DNA from: Trichopria drosophilae | Taxonomy: Eukaryota > Arthropoda > Insecta > Hymenoptera > Diapriidae | Assembly (NCBI GenBank): GCA_030407085.1 | Contig: CM059586.1 | Span: forward strand, 31,297,501 to 31,361,500 | Length of the DNA: 64,000 nt | Direction of reading: 5' to 3' | Part shown: one piece after another, positions 24,555 to 37,100 of the stretch | Layout of the letters: every line of letters begins with the position of its first letter | Numbering within the stretch: position 1 is the stretch's first letter | Position numbers and translations under genes: made by a program | The notes under the pieces: model-generated | Seen by the model: the letters and a program-made list of their open reading frames with translations, nothing else | Told to the model about the DNA's origin: nothing | The model's database searches: none

Positions 24555-24980
24555 ATGAACATTTTCGAGCTCACTCTTGAAGATTCTGAGGTCAAAATGG
24601 AGTTTTAGACAACAGAAATTCCAATACGGCGTCATAAATGAAATAAATTGTGAACAAATTTAGAAATACTTATTCTTATGATTTTTATTTGAACTATTAG
24701 AATATTCAGAAAGATGAACAAAAATTGAATTTTAAGAAAAAATGTTATTTTTTTTTTTTAAAATTGCAAAGAAAGAAATCGTTAGAATTCATCAAAGAAT
24801 ATACCAATATTTAATCGATTTTTTTCGTGAATTTTAAAAGTTCATTACCAAACGTAAATAAAAAATGTTAAAAAATGTTTAAAAACTATTGTTTAAAAAA
24901 TCTGAAAAAAATTCCAGTATACTAGTCGGAAATTTCTAAGAACTGAGCTTTTTTTTTAAAGCTATAGGGTCCGAAAATTG
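24555..24980. repeat. Copy of the AT-rich palindromic repeat family, left part
   Basis: It starts ATTTTCGAGCTCACTCTTGAAG, then ATTCTGAGGTCAAAATGGAG and AAATTCCAATACGGCG, the same order as the left end at 43205. It continues with GAATATACCAATATTTAATCG and ends near CTATAGGGTCCGAAAATTG. Non-coding. Confidence 0.5.
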
Positions 24981-26209
24981 TCCAAAAAAAAATTGTCAGA
25001 TGTTATTTAATTATTAATTTAGTTTAATTTAATTTAATTAATAATAAAATTAAATAAAATAATATAAAATTATTAACAGTGTTGATTTGATTTTGTCATC
25101 TTGTGATCATTTTTTGTCATCGTTTGATCATCACTTGCAATAATTCATCATGATTTTATCATAACTTACATTAAAATTGTAAATTTTGTTCACCTCACTT
25201 TAACACTATATAAATATGAACGTTCTAGTGGCCTAAATGCATAAAAAAAGGTGAATATAAAAATATGTAAAAATTCATATCTTTGACGATATTACGCCAT
25301 TATTTATTGCAGAGATACTCGAAAGAAGATGCATAGGTAAAGATAAATAAATTTACAAGAAAATGTTAATAAAAAAGAGCGCTATCTGGACGGTTAGCAC
25401 GGGAGAATTGAATAATTTTCTGCTTTTCATTCTCGGGTGTACTGTGAATTTCTAATCATCGACTATCTAACGAGTACGCATATTGTCGCGGTTGTTATGT
25501 CACGACTGCAGGAATCTCGTATCGTCAGCGTCGCATGTTTTATCGGGTTTATTTATCTGTCTCGTGCTGACACTGAGAGCTTTTCCCTCGACTCGATAGC
25601 CAGAATGTACACTATCGCATTGTCGTACTCAGAAATTTGTATGCTTCGTCCGAAATAGAACGTCCCGATAAATACCGCATAATGTTCATTTGACACGACG
25701 TGCCAGAGTACGATGTTAAGATTGTACCCAGCACCTTTTTCAGAAATGTCCAGAAACCGTTCATAAATACGTTAAATTTGTCGGAAATATTCGCGATAAC
25801 GCCAAACTCACGGCGAAACCCTATAGCTTTGTGTCGGCGGCGTTCTAAACCAAAATAAACACACAAAGCATTCTCCTCGCCTGTTATAAACAAAAAAATA
25901 ACAGAGTAAAAGTAGACTATCCCATTTTTAAATCTAATTATAATTAATACACATACACAGATTTCATAGAAAACGTGATTTTCTTACAAATTTAATTAAA
26001 TGTGTTTCACTACTTGCGAGAAAGATTCTGCACACGTATTCAACACGGTACATGTGCGCCACCAAACGGAGAGTTACTTTAGTTTTGCAAGTCTCTCTGT
26101 TCGTGACCACTACTACATTTACATGGAAAACAGAAATAGTTAAGTTCACTGCCTAAATAGTAAGATGTTGTATAAATACGTTTTTAGTTATTTTTTATTA
26201 TTTAAATAC
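24981..26209. other. AT-rich DNA with a CpG-bearing patch
   Basis: 25010-25080 is almost pure A/T. 25420-25880 is more complex (GCGTCGCATGTTTTATCGGG, GGCGAAACCCTATAGC) with open frames on both strands but no domain I recognise. 25890-26200 is plain. Confidence 0.45.
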
Positions 26210-26211
26210 TA

Positions 26212-26570
26212 CACAGTAAAAAAAAGTCTTAAAATTGTTAGATGTTCATTTCAGCTTAATTTCAGCCTAAAATTGTGCTAATTTTCTTAAATTAAGTCAA
26301 TATTTGCGCTCAAAACCTTTTTTTTTAGTTTTGGAAACTTACTTTTAGTCAATATTCAGGTTTGAAATAAGAATTCTCTAACCTAGATGTGACAAGTTCG
26401 AAAAATTTTTCTTTAAGCATAAATCTCGACTAAAATCAAACTTTGCTGTCTGAAGGTAAGACTTTAAACCCAAATATTGACTTAATTTAAGAAAATTTGC
26501 TCAATTTTAGACTGAAATTAAGCCTTTTACAGTGCTTAATTTGAGATTTTAAGACTTTTTCTTTAGTGTG
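26212..26570. mobile_element. CACAG-family MITE, copy 2
   Basis: The left end CACAGTAAAAAAAAGTCTTA and right end complementary to CACACTAAAGAAAAAGTCTT are flanked by TA (26210-26211 and 26571-26572), consistent with Tc1/mariner-type insertion. The arms pair through AATTTTCTTAAATTAAGTCA and its complement. 359 bp, non-coding. Confidence 0.85.
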
Positions 26571-26572
26571 TA

Positions 26573-27049
26573 GTTTTAGCAACCTAATATGTCGAGGTCA
26601 CTATTTAGATAGGAAAATTAACTGAAACTGGTGGCTATGTCTTATCCTACTAACTAGTTCGTTGTTCCAAGTATTTCTTTTTTCCATGTAGTGAATTCGA
26701 AACTAGTTTTAATCACACTTCTACGCTAATAGTAAAAAAACTCACTATTTTGTATGTAAATATTAGATTGAAAATCGCTTTGTTGACGTGAAATCTCACT
26801 ATTGGAATTTTAACTAAAGTGACAATAGAGATTTTTAAAAAAAGTTCGGATCAAGGTTAGAAAAGCTTGGTCTTGATCTTGATCTACCGGATATTGGTCT
26901 TATTGGAAATTTAGTATCTTGGCCTTGGTGTCTGCAAGGCTGCAAGATCGAAATTTGCTTTGACTGTCACTAATAACTTCTAATCTTGTTGTTATGTTTT
27001 TGGCATTACATATCAGTATTTTTCATTGTTACCTTATTTGTGCCCATAC
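26573..27049. other. AT-rich non-coding stretch
   Basis: I see nothing except a local CTTGGTCTTGATCTTGATC run near 26867. Confidence 0.4.
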
Positions 27050-27296
27050 ACACAGAACAATTTTCTTGGAAATTTTACCATTCTGTAATAATTTGGTGGT
27101 AATTTTGAAACAGACTTGCAGCATGGAGAAAATTAACATTATTAAAAAAATACTACATTTTTTGCAATTTTGACGGCTTGACTAGTATTTATAATAATTT
27201 TTATCAGAACGAATGGCAATTTTTCTTATTCTCTGGTCCAAAATTATCATCTGAAATAATAAATTTTCACGAATTTTGCCACCAAAAAAAAAAAAA
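27050..27296. mobile_element. Diverged element with CACACAGAACAATTTTC end
   Basis: The left end CACACAGAACAATTTTCTTGG, then AAATTTTACCATTCTG, matches the arms of the 16.9 kb element. The right end is less clear, stopping in an A-run near 27295. Non-coding and probably old. Confidence 0.45.
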
Positions 27297-28679
27297 ATTT
27301 TTCAACTCCTACGATGTGAACTTCTAGCCCATGAGTATTAGTCAAATTCGATAAGGTGAATTATTATATCAATAAATAAATTAAGTTGGTAACTTTCTTA
27401 ATCAAATAATAATACTCGGTGTCTTTAATAATTTGCTTACATGCTGGAGAATTTTAACGAAATATATATTAAGTTTCTCACATGAGTTATAGTCCGTTAT
27501 ACCGTGCGAATTTTATCTAGAATAGAACAAGGGGGAAACACTATGCGAATACAAGGGTGAATATCTTCGTTTGGACAGTAGGGTTGGATGACGAGAGAGA
27601 ATATTCGATAATACATAACGAAATAATACACTTAAACTAGAATATTGGTAAAACACTATAATAACTATAGATAACAATCATACCAAAAAATAAGACACAT
27701 TTTTCAAAAATTAACCCATTATGTCTTAGAGATATTCATTATTTTGCGAGTTTCATTCTCAACGAGAAAATTTATTAATATTGCCTTGAAAATGACTTAG
27801 TCTGCAATTTTTGAGTATGCTCTGTAGATTGTCATAATTGCATTTAAATGTTTTCTAAATCCACAATGGCGGTTTTTAAATAGAAAACCCCAATAAATTT
27901 GAATATTCATTTCTTTAGCAATGTTTTCTGCATGAAAAATCTAATGGAAATTATTTTTGACAGGTATGGACCAAAAGTGCATACAACTTTCCAAGATTAT
28001 AAGAAGATTTTCAATCACCCTACTCTCTTAAAAAATATCAATTTCTAGTCTCGTGTAAAATATTTACTAATAAAAACTAAAAAACAACAGTAGGATGAAA
28101 ATACGCACATTTGAGCATTGTTATTCGCTATTACAATATGACCGATAAAATGTACAAAGAAATTTCAGATATTCATCAGGAATTTCACGTGTTGGTTGTT
28201 ATTTTAAAACTCTTGTTTTTCAAACCTTTGCATCATTTCTTAGAAAAATTCGAGTCATAGAAAAGTTTGTAATGTCATTGTTTCTTTCGTTCATATTAGT
28301 AAGTCGCAAAATTTGTTTATAATCTACTTTTTTGGGAAAAAAGGGTAAAGCGCGTTTAATTATATTCTATGAAATGTTCTCTAACATCATCTTTGTAAGT
28401 GATAGATTGCCAACATCTCTATGAAATACGAACCGTCTGCCTATATATTTATTGTCCTGTTTTTCTACATTAGAGCTCCATTAAGAATATCAGTTATGGC
28501 CACATTTTTATATCTGCCACAAATAAATAATAGGGCTCTCTTGTTAGGACTTAGGGTACATTAAACTTGTCCCTTCAACATCATTTTTTCTGTGTATTTA
28601 TTAATTTGAAGAAATAACAGTTTTTCGAAAAATTATGTTTTGTCGATATTTTAGACGCATAAACGAATATCTCTAATCA
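27297..28679. other. AT-rich non-coding stretch
   Basis: I see no gene, structured RNA or clear repeat here. Confidence 0.45.
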
Positions 28680-29600
28680 CCATTTTATGAATTGAAAGAT
28701 TTCAGTATCGACTCATCGCGTAGGCGAAGATAGGTCGTCGGATACAATTGAGCTCGGTGAAGTTCATGCGCTGAATAGAGACAGAGAAAGGTTAAAATAA
28801 ATTATCAGCCAAGTCCGATCGTCGCCGGCGTCGTTCGAGAAATTGCAGCAGGATGCATAAGCGCCTCGTTATCGGCCTACATTAACTCACCGGCGATTTA
28901 AAGCGCATGTAATATACGCGGAAAATGTCTGGTACCGATATTTTTCTTCGGCGCCAACATGTGCTTAGACTTTGTAAATGGCGAAATCCGACCAATAATT
29001 TTCAGCCGACGAGAGAATGGAAAATTGAAATCGTGCACGGCATTCGCGCGCCAAAGAAGTCTTTCAACACTTTTACCGTGGAAAAGTGCCGGAAACATTT
29101 TTCTACGTGTGAAAGGGCTCTAAGAAATTACACTATGAAATCCCAACTCTTTTTCAAGCCAATTTTAACGAAATTCCAATAAGTTTTCAGGGTGCGAGTC
29201 GAAAAACCGACAAATCAAAAAGCCGACAGGTCAAAAAACCTTTGGTAAGTGTTTTGGTAATTGTTCCTTTGGTAATTAGTCGAATTTTAAGAAACGAATT
29301 TCCGCACCCTTATTTCCATCTGCACGAAGATCTAAGATGCAATCGTACCAGCTATTCGAGATCAAAAATGAGTTTCCTTCGCTCGATAAGACGATAAAAC
29401 CGTGAATTAGAAACCGCTTTGGGACTCACGCGCGAGGATTACTTACACCGTAATCGCGCGGGAACTCCCCTTTGGCGAAATCTATCGTTTTGAAGCTCGT
29501 TACGATCGTTCAAGCGATCGTGTGTATGCGGTACGACGTCTTCTATTCCCTACAGCTTCTACTTATTTTACTGCTCCCATAAAAGACATTTTGTTTCTAC
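28680..29600. other. CpG-bearing island interrupted by a half element
   Basis: 28690-29120 and 29330-29540 are mixed-composition blocks with many CpG (GATCGTCGCCGGCGTCG, CATTCGCGCGCC, CACGCGCGAGGAT). Overlapping open frames on both strands (about 28898-29182) show no domain. The half element at 29190-29243 lies between the two blocks. Candidate regulatory DNA. Confidence 0.45.
29190..29243. mobile_element. One-sided copy of the GGGTGC family
   Basis: It reads GGGTGCGAGTCGAAAAACCG then ACAAATCAAAAAGCCGACAG, matching the left end of the element at 55.9 kb in order. There is no right arm nearby, so it is truncated or a single terminal remnant. Confidence 0.65.
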
Positions 29601-29983
29601 AATTCTTCAAAAAACTGAAAGCCGATTACTTTTACGTATGAAAAATGGTTTTACAATGTGTGAAGAGTTAATTAATTGTTTTTTAAGATTATGTTTAAAG
29701 TATTTTACTTATCGACTTAACTTCAACCCAGAATAAAGAATTTTTTAGCCCAACCGGTTTGGTTTGAATAACTAAGAAATTTGCTTTAATAACCAAAAAG
29801 GTTGTAAGAACTAACAGATTTTGTTGTGAGTAATAGATCACATTCGGTTGTAAGAAACATTCGAATTCGGTTATTGGAACCAAACGGATGTGTTTAATAT
29901 TGTGGAAATTCATAGTATTTACTGTTCTTACTACCGTAATACAAAATCTTAGAATGAACACAAACCCGGTATACTGATTCCTA
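29601..29983. other. AT-rich non-coding stretch
   Basis: I see nothing specific except GGTTGTAAGAA-type repeats near 29800-29860. Confidence 0.4.
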
Positions 29984-29991
29984 CAAATAGA

Positions 29992-30186
29992 GGCCGTGGA
30001 ACAAAGTTCCGAAAATCAAAACCCCGAAAGGCTAAAATTTTGATATTGCGTGAGTCGAAGGTATTTTAATTTGCTTTCTTTTTGCCAAATTTTCGAAGAC
30101 AAAGTGAAGAAAATTACGCTGAAGCCATGCTATATCGAAATTTTAGCCTTTCGGTGTGTTGGTTTTCAGAACTTTGTTCCCCGGCC
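29992..30186. mobile_element. 195-bp inverted-repeat element with perfect 8-bp target duplication
   Basis: The ends are GGCCGTGGAACAAAGTTCCG and the complement of GGCCGGGGAACAAAGTTCTG. Pairing continues through ACCCCGAAAGGCTAAAATTTT. Flanks are identical, CAAATAGA at 29984-29991 and 30187-30194. The length of the duplication fits hAT or P superfamilies. Its ends differ from the GGGTGC set but share the AAATCAAAA-CCCCGA style. No coding capacity. Confidence 0.9.
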
Positions 30187-30257
30187 CAAATAGAAACAAT
30201 AGAGTTCGGTTGTGTCTAACTTTGAACCCAAACTCATTTAAATATCACCACAAGTTA

Positions 30258-30597
30258 CCCGTGTGGAAATTTCCTCAGATTTTCCGTAATTCTGACCAGA
30301 ATCTGGCCACATTTACCCTAAGGGGTTCTAATCAGAATCTGACAAGATTCTGACTGAATTTACCGAGGTATATTTAGGTTAGGTTCATAAAATTTTGTAG
30401 TCAGTACATCGTCGGACAAAGCAGGAATCCGATCGGAATCTCGTCGGAGAAGCAGGATTCTGATCGGAATCCAGTAGGATTATCCTGATCAGAACACGGT
30501 CGGCAGAGCGTTACAATTTCTGTAATTTCCTGGTCAGATATAGGGAATTAGGCTGGTCGGATTCTGACCAGACTAGGCGTTACATTTTCTACATGGG
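30258..30597. mobile_element. TA-flanked element with CCCATGTAGAAA-type ends and internal 16-bp palindromes
   Basis: The ends CCCGTGTGGAAATTT and complement of CCCATGTAGAAAATG lie inside TA (30256-30257 and 30598-30599). The interior repeats a palindromic motif GATTCTGATCGGAATC in many variants (near 30290, 30330, 30428, 30455, 30490 and 30570). 340 bp, non-coding. Confidence 0.75.
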
Positions 30598-30599
30598 TA

Positions 30600-31634
30600 T
30601 TACGGTTTTGTCGATACAATACTACTTAGTTTTGTTGTCCAGAATTTAGGTTCCAGTATCCAAAACATTTTTTTAGTACCGTCACAAAATGCTGTCAATA
30701 CTTAGATTATTTCATATTCGTGGTGAATTTCTAACAACTGAAAATTCCTTAAATGGCACTAATGATTGTTGGAAGTTGAAATTAGTCCGTTCTAAATGCG
30801 GGAGACACTAAAATTACCAAAGGAGTAGAAATTGAAGTTTCCGACAAATATCCAATAATTCTTCTTCGGCAGATGGATATTTTTCTGATTATAATCATCT
30901 GAAAGACGACTTGGTAATCAATAAATTGTCTGTTTTAATAATGCTCTTAATTTCATGAACTTCAAATAAGATCTCAATCCGTCTTCCATAGTTTCGCTAA
31001 TCACAAAAACAAACCAAGTACTTCCTTGGTCTATGCAGGTAAAAAAACGTTTATTTTAGGCAACCAACTTTAGGGTATTCAGATCGAGACAAGAAATTGT
31101 TTGGTGGAAGCAAGGAAATTGTTTTATACTAACTTGAGTAGATAGTAAACAATTTTATATACCGATTAATTGGCTAGAAACCATTTTATTTCTTAGTGAA
31201 ACTGTTCACAAGTTTACCCCAACTAATACTTTTTTCCGTAAGGTAAAAATTGAGACAATTCCTGGTCAATTTTGTGGTCTGGATAGTAAGCTGCGGGACT
31301 TACAAAAATGACCAGAACTGACCTCACTTTCCGTCAGGAAATCGTCCTAATACAAAAAAAATAAGAAAGTGGATTGTCTTATCAGTCTTCAATATAACCA
31401 GAAACCTTTTTAATCCACTAAAGGAATGGCTAGGACAAACAATCAGATAATAAAACCAAATTTGTTAAGTATTTTATGCTACGAAATTGAATTAAAGTAA
31501 AGTGTGAGTTTAATTAGATATGAGCAGGTAAACTAATTTTGTTCAATCGGATAGAATACGCGGAAAATAATGTTTGTATTGCCGCAGCCTAACGCGTAGT
31601 GCTGGCGCCATTGTCTTACTGTAGCCTCATATTT
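30600..31634. other. AT-rich non-coding stretch
   Basis: I see no gene or clear repeat. Confidence 0.45.
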
Positions 31635-31636
31635 TA

Positions 31637-32859
31637 GTCCGGTCAATTTAGACATTCGAAGTTACATAAAGTCCCAACAAGCTGAATTTCTGTGAAGTTG
31701 TTCAAAACATAATTACAAACAATGTCTAGAAGTTCCCCATCATTCCCCTGTAAGGAAAAAATTTAATTCAAGGTCAAAGGTAAAAAAAATGAGTTTTTCG
31801 CGATTTTCAGCATAACGGTAAGTTTTATCATAAAAGTACCTCCGACAAAAATTGTAGATCATAAAATTATCTATAAAAAATATATGAATACTTTTTTTCT
31901 TACGAGCCACCGTTTCTGAGATATAACGATTCTAAAAGTTATAAAAGTTGTTATCGTCATAATATGCACACGTTTCCACGCCACCTATGAGGTAGTGTAC
32001 TTAGCGCGTTTTTGTTAACGTGGTTTCCCCAGTAGGCCTACTCCACGGGTCAGTTGTGATCCTGTTTAATGTAAAACTATTTCAAAATAACGGAAATTTT
32101 CAAAGATTGGGAAAGATAAAAGCGATGTAAATGAAAAAAAAGTGTTGAAGTTTATTCGTCTTATTCGTAAGTTTCAAATTCTTGTTCTTCTTCTTAATCT
32201 TCGTCTTATTCTTCTTCTCCTGCTTCTTCTTCATCTTCATTTTGGATGCAAGTAAGCATCCAAATGGTAGCAGGTATAAGACCCTAGCCACGCACACAAT
32301 GAAACAAGAGACAGATGTCTCGAAGTTACACTGGCTTAAAGATTAAGGGACTGGGTTTCTTTTTACCTGATATTCTTGTAGTTAAAACTTATCTATATTT
32401 TATATTGTAAGTATAAGTTACAATGACCGATAGACAAATATTTAAACATTAAATATATATATATATATATTATATAAAATTTTACAACTCTAGATGTATA
32501 TACGTGGCGTACTCATGCATATTATGACGATAACAACTTTTATAACTTTTAGAATCGTTATATCTCAGAAACGGTGGCTCGTAAGAAAAAAAGTATTCAT
32601 ACATTTTTTATAGATAATTTTATGATCTTCAATTTTTGTCTGAGGTACTTTTATGATAAAACTTACCGTTATGCTGAAAATCGCAAAAAACTCATTTTTT
32701 TTTGACCTTTGACCTTGAATTAAATTTTTTCCTTACAGGGGAATGATGGGGAACTTCCAGACATTGTTTATAATTATGTTTTGAACAACTTCACAAAAAT
32801 TCAGCTTGTTGGGACTTTATGTAACTTCACTCTCATTTTTTGGTCTAAATTGACCGGAC
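31637..32859. mobile_element. TA-flanked 1.2-kb fold-back element with a microsatellite core
   Basis: The ends GTCCGGTCAATTTAGAC and GTCTAAATTGACCGGAC are inverted copies flanked by TA (31635-31636 and 32860-32861). Arms of about 340 bp (31637-31975 and 32512-32859) pair through AAGTTACATAAAGTCCCAAC, TTCCCCATCATTCCCCTGTA and TTATATCTCAGAAACGGTGG. The core, about 535 bp, is not paired and holds CTT/TTC-rich sequence (32160-32240) and an (AT)n run at 32453-32470. No transposase is seen. Arm identity is high, so insertion is fairly recent. Confidence 0.85.
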
Positions 32860-32861
32860 TA

Positions 32862-34088
32862 TTTATTGTTTATACGCTTTCGCTACTGTATTCTAGGAAA
32901 ACGCTTGTGCTGCGGTAGCACAACAAATGTTTATGTTGAGGTTGTTATGGCGTAGCAAGGTAATACTGAGGTCATAGCTATATCCGCTCCACAATTTTGC
33001 TGTCACACCATAATATTAGCCTATCGCGGCGTAAAATTATTTTCCGTGTAGTCAACATTTCCGTAAGTATTAGAAGAACTTTTAATGGAAACTTATAATC
33101 AAGCCTTGTTTAACTTCCGAGTAATAGTGCGTCACACTGAAATGTGTTACGCGATAAATTCTAACACCCTCATCAGATTTTAATCTAAGCCATTTATGTA
33201 TTTTAAACAACGCCACAGTCCCTAATACTAGTTCGCTTTCCTAACAGTAAATAACGTAATGTTTTATTTATATCTTTCTATTTGGAAAATCGAGATTTGG
33301 CATCATGCATTAAGAGCTTGTTTAATTTTTTTCGATATAACTCTCCCAATATGGAGTGTCGCATTCTCCATTGCTTTGCGGTTCAGTAGTTAATACACCG
33401 CGCGGGATTAGGTTCAGTGTCCGGATTGGAAAGTTGCAACATGAATTATAGTAGTTTATTTTTCCGCCTTACGAAGATATTTGGAATTTCATTTTGTACT
33501 GGCAAATAATCAGAACATTCATAGGGGTATGAGCTATTCGCGTAGGTGCAGATTAACGGAGCATCGCGGAATGACTTTCTGTTTAGTCGTAGGTTCAAGT
33601 AAGTATACCGAGACTAGGGAGAATATGCGAGCTAGTGTACACGCGAACGTATTCCACACTCACTTCCCCTCCTTTTCTCGCATTCCATTTATCTCTGCAT
33701 GCCAGATGGATTTAGCGGATATTAAGGGTCAAAGTATGGACTCAAACTCGAGAAACCCATTTGGATGCTAGCAAATAGCTTGCATTTTCAATAAAGGGTC
33801 ATGTCTATATTGATTCTAATACTACGGAGTCATAATGTAAAATGTCAAAAACAAGTTCATCAAATTTAGTACAACAATTAATTACAGGGGATCAAAGCCG
33901 TCTTATATAGGCGCTTTAAAACTGAGGTAAACAAATAAAAGGTTACATGTCTCATCAACACAAAACAAACTCAACATAGGAATTCAACAGTTTCGAACTT
34001 AACAGTTAATTAAATCAACAAATAATACAAATAATATAAAAAATAAAATTATCAAACATTACATTAAAACCAGAATATAAATAGTTCG
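32862..34088. other. Mixed non-coding stretch
   Basis: 33340-33780 is more complex with CpG (ACACCGCGCGGGATTAGG, CGAGCTAGTGTACACGCGAACG) and an open frame to 33771 without a recognised domain. 33790-34080 is AT-rich. Confidence 0.45.
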
Positions 34089-34090
34089 AA

Positions 34091-34165
34091 CCTAACCTAA
34101 CCTAACCTAAACTAACCTAATTTAGTTTGAACCGAACCTAACGTAACATAACATAACCTAATTTA
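34091..34165. repeat. Interstitial CCTAA (TTAGG) telomere-type repeat
   Basis: Four perfect CCTAA units (34091-34110) are followed by degenerate ones (ACTAACCTAA, GAACCTAACGTAACATAACATAACCTAA). TTAGG is the ancestral arthropod telomere repeat. A short internal tract like this usually reflects break repair or telomerase-linked insertion, not a chromosome end. Confidence 0.7.
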
Positions 34166-37100
34166 ATGAAATGTCTCCGTGGACAAGGTCACAATACTCA
34201 TTAAATTATTTGATACAAATTGTTATTATTCATTTGTATTATTGACAATTATTAACACAGATTTAAGATTTAATTTATGCTACGATTAATGGTATTACAA
34301 TTGATTTTAAAAATACAATATAATTCAATAACATAAAAATAATGTTGAAATTGTAAATGTTCAGTTTGAATGTTGACATTGGAAATGTCAACATTTCCTA
34401 ATGTTGATTAGACCTGTTACCAAATAAAATATATTTTGTATATCAATAGGTGATCTTTTTCAGAGTGCATTACGATAATCTCAATCAACCGTATACAATT
34501 TTTCAAGGTTAGGTTATGTATGGTCTGTGAGTGTCAAAAAGATCCAAAACAATTTTCGTAGTGAAGAGTTCCATCGACCTAAAACGGTGAGAATGCGTCA
34601 GGACTGAATGTAAATAAAACAATAGATCCTGGATCCGCACAATAAATCGCGCACGTAAATGGCGGCACTACTATACTAATAATTAAGATACCACGGTGAC
34701 ATAACAATGCGCTCGCACACGCCACTATCCCTTCCCCGTCAGCCTCATACCACATGCGATCCCAGCGACGGACTGGGCGGTGGCGCATTATCGCGAATCT
34801 CGGAACCAGGCATAACATTTCGTCCTACCTACACTGGATTATGCGAATTAGGGTTTACTGGGAAGCTTGGTTATCTCATGCAACTCAGCCGATCGCTGGT
34901 AATTAGGAAATGAATTAAAACTCGTCCACGCGTGATTTTAAAATTTCCTCCTACATCATTGTCGACCTACGCATCAAACATACCTGAACATTCATTAGGC
35001 CAGGATGAGGAGGTACTAGCTACGTCGAGCTGTTAGATTTAGGGTCACCTTATTGAGACAAAAAAAAATGGGGCCGAACTAATCCGCATGATTGCGCTAG
35101 TATCTTTTGGTTAGCCCTACAATGTTTGGAATTTATGGGTTATCCCTATTCATCTCTGAAATGGGAAGACCGAAAGTTGGTGGGGCAAACAATAAGAGGA
35201 GTAGGAAGCTGCCAAACGATACTAGCGCCATTGAGCGGATTACTTCTTTGGACTCCATAAAATTATACAAAAGATCGACCAGTGACCATGATACTCAAAA
35301 GTAGAGAATGTAGTTTTCACGTGTCCTTTCCTGGGAGTCCATCTTGATTTGTAACACCTGACGAATCATCAAAGTATGTCGGATGATTGAAGAAGAAGAA
35401 AGATTTGGAATGGATACTTGAGTCATTCAAAGTTGTTGATTGGAGCAAACATTCCCGTGGACTAAATAGCCAATTTATCAACTGGCGCCCAACCGAACAC
35501 TGATCGGTTGGTTAGGATAACAGTTCATCTGTAACCCAACCAAATCATTTTTAGATGACCCCTCGTGCGCAACCTTATTGTTGGTCCTTAAAGCTGATCC
35601 TTATTTCTGCCCAACTTTACGAACAAGACATGTCATACGTCATTCTTAAAAAAGCAGTGGATGTTGAGGTCCCATCGAGAACAGAGACGGCTTTAAATGG
35701 AATTTAGAAGCTTTCCTATTGGAGATGGAAAGTCTTAGATGGAATAAACAGAGTCAACATCTGTCGATGAACCCGATAAATCTGTAAAAGTCAGCTGGAA
35801 GATGCTGGGGAAAGTTCCCTGGACTGATTAAAATTATTCTGCTTGCGGTGAAATGATGGCTGGATTTTACATTTAAAAAAAGATAATGGTTTCTGAATTG
35901 CATTGAATAGTTAGAAGCTATTCTAGAACAACAGGAGAGAGACAGAGAGGGAACGACGAAGAAAGAGAGCGCAAGCAAGCAAATGCACATTGCATTCCAA
36001 AGCTCGAGAGGAAAGACCTCGTCAAGGTAAGCGAGTGATCGAGACGGCTGCCGTGAACACTGCATGCAGCCTGTCGTCCGCGTGATCTTGAAATAGCCTT
36101 TCGCGCGAGGATTGACGTTTCACGTATAGAATGCCTTTTTTCCCTCTCTTTTCCCCTCGTCAGTGTTCCCGGACATGCTGCATGCTGGGATCCCATGCCC
36201 CGATTGCCCGTAGCGTCTTTATATCACTCACTCTCAACGAAAGGAACTTATCTGAGATTTTTGGCTTCGAAATCGCTCCACTCTATAGGTTAAATGCTCC
36301 AGCATTCCACATCTTTCTATTTATCTCGCCACTGGTTTGTTTCCTATTTCTAAACACTTAACTGACATCTTATTGGGAAACGTAGTGATGAGCATTCTTG
36401 TTCCGTGGCTCCATAATGACAATTCATCACACAGTTGGTAATAAAAAAATGCACAAAATGGCGGGAGTGGACACCTGATAGTTATTCGCGGAAAGAAAGA
36501 TTACAGCTTGAGCATTAGCACCTTCTTAGCGCTTGTTTGGCGAGCGTTGCTAGTACGTCGCCTTCCTCTTTCTTCTTCCACCTCCCGCACTCAAGGTTAA
36601 GCGGCTCATACGAAGTTCATCACGGCGCGCCATCTTACGCCGCGTTACGTTTTCACTTAGCGTCTCGTAGTTCACGCGCTTTAATTGACAACTGCCGGTA
36701 GGTGTTGCCACATGCTGTACATATTCATTTGGGCCAATCGATTTGCGTATTTTTCCATCCAGTTTTCTTCAATTTGGTCGTTGGAATTCTTTTGGACAAG
36801 GTTATATTAATGTTGCCAATCCCATAAATTTTTATTTGGGTCTCATTGAGAACAATTCTAAGTTTGGAACTGGTTATTATTTGGCAGCTTTGGACGGGAT
36901 GTGAAATCAGTTTGGGTAATTCAATGTAAGCCATTATATTCCAACGGATAGTTGGGGTCATTTAAGGTAAAACTTGAGGCAGACTTGACCACTTCCAAAA
37001 CTTGACCACTTGACAAAAAAAAAAAGTAAAACAAACCCAGTCAATAAAAGCTAAACCTGGTCCTTTTTCAAGATGGCGTCTTCAATTTGCTCTACGGCTT

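Noticed and set aside
33585..33610. GGTTCAAGT resembling a tRNA B box
   Set aside because: No A box, no acceptor or anticodon stem can be formed around it. I found no tRNA elsewhere by eye either.
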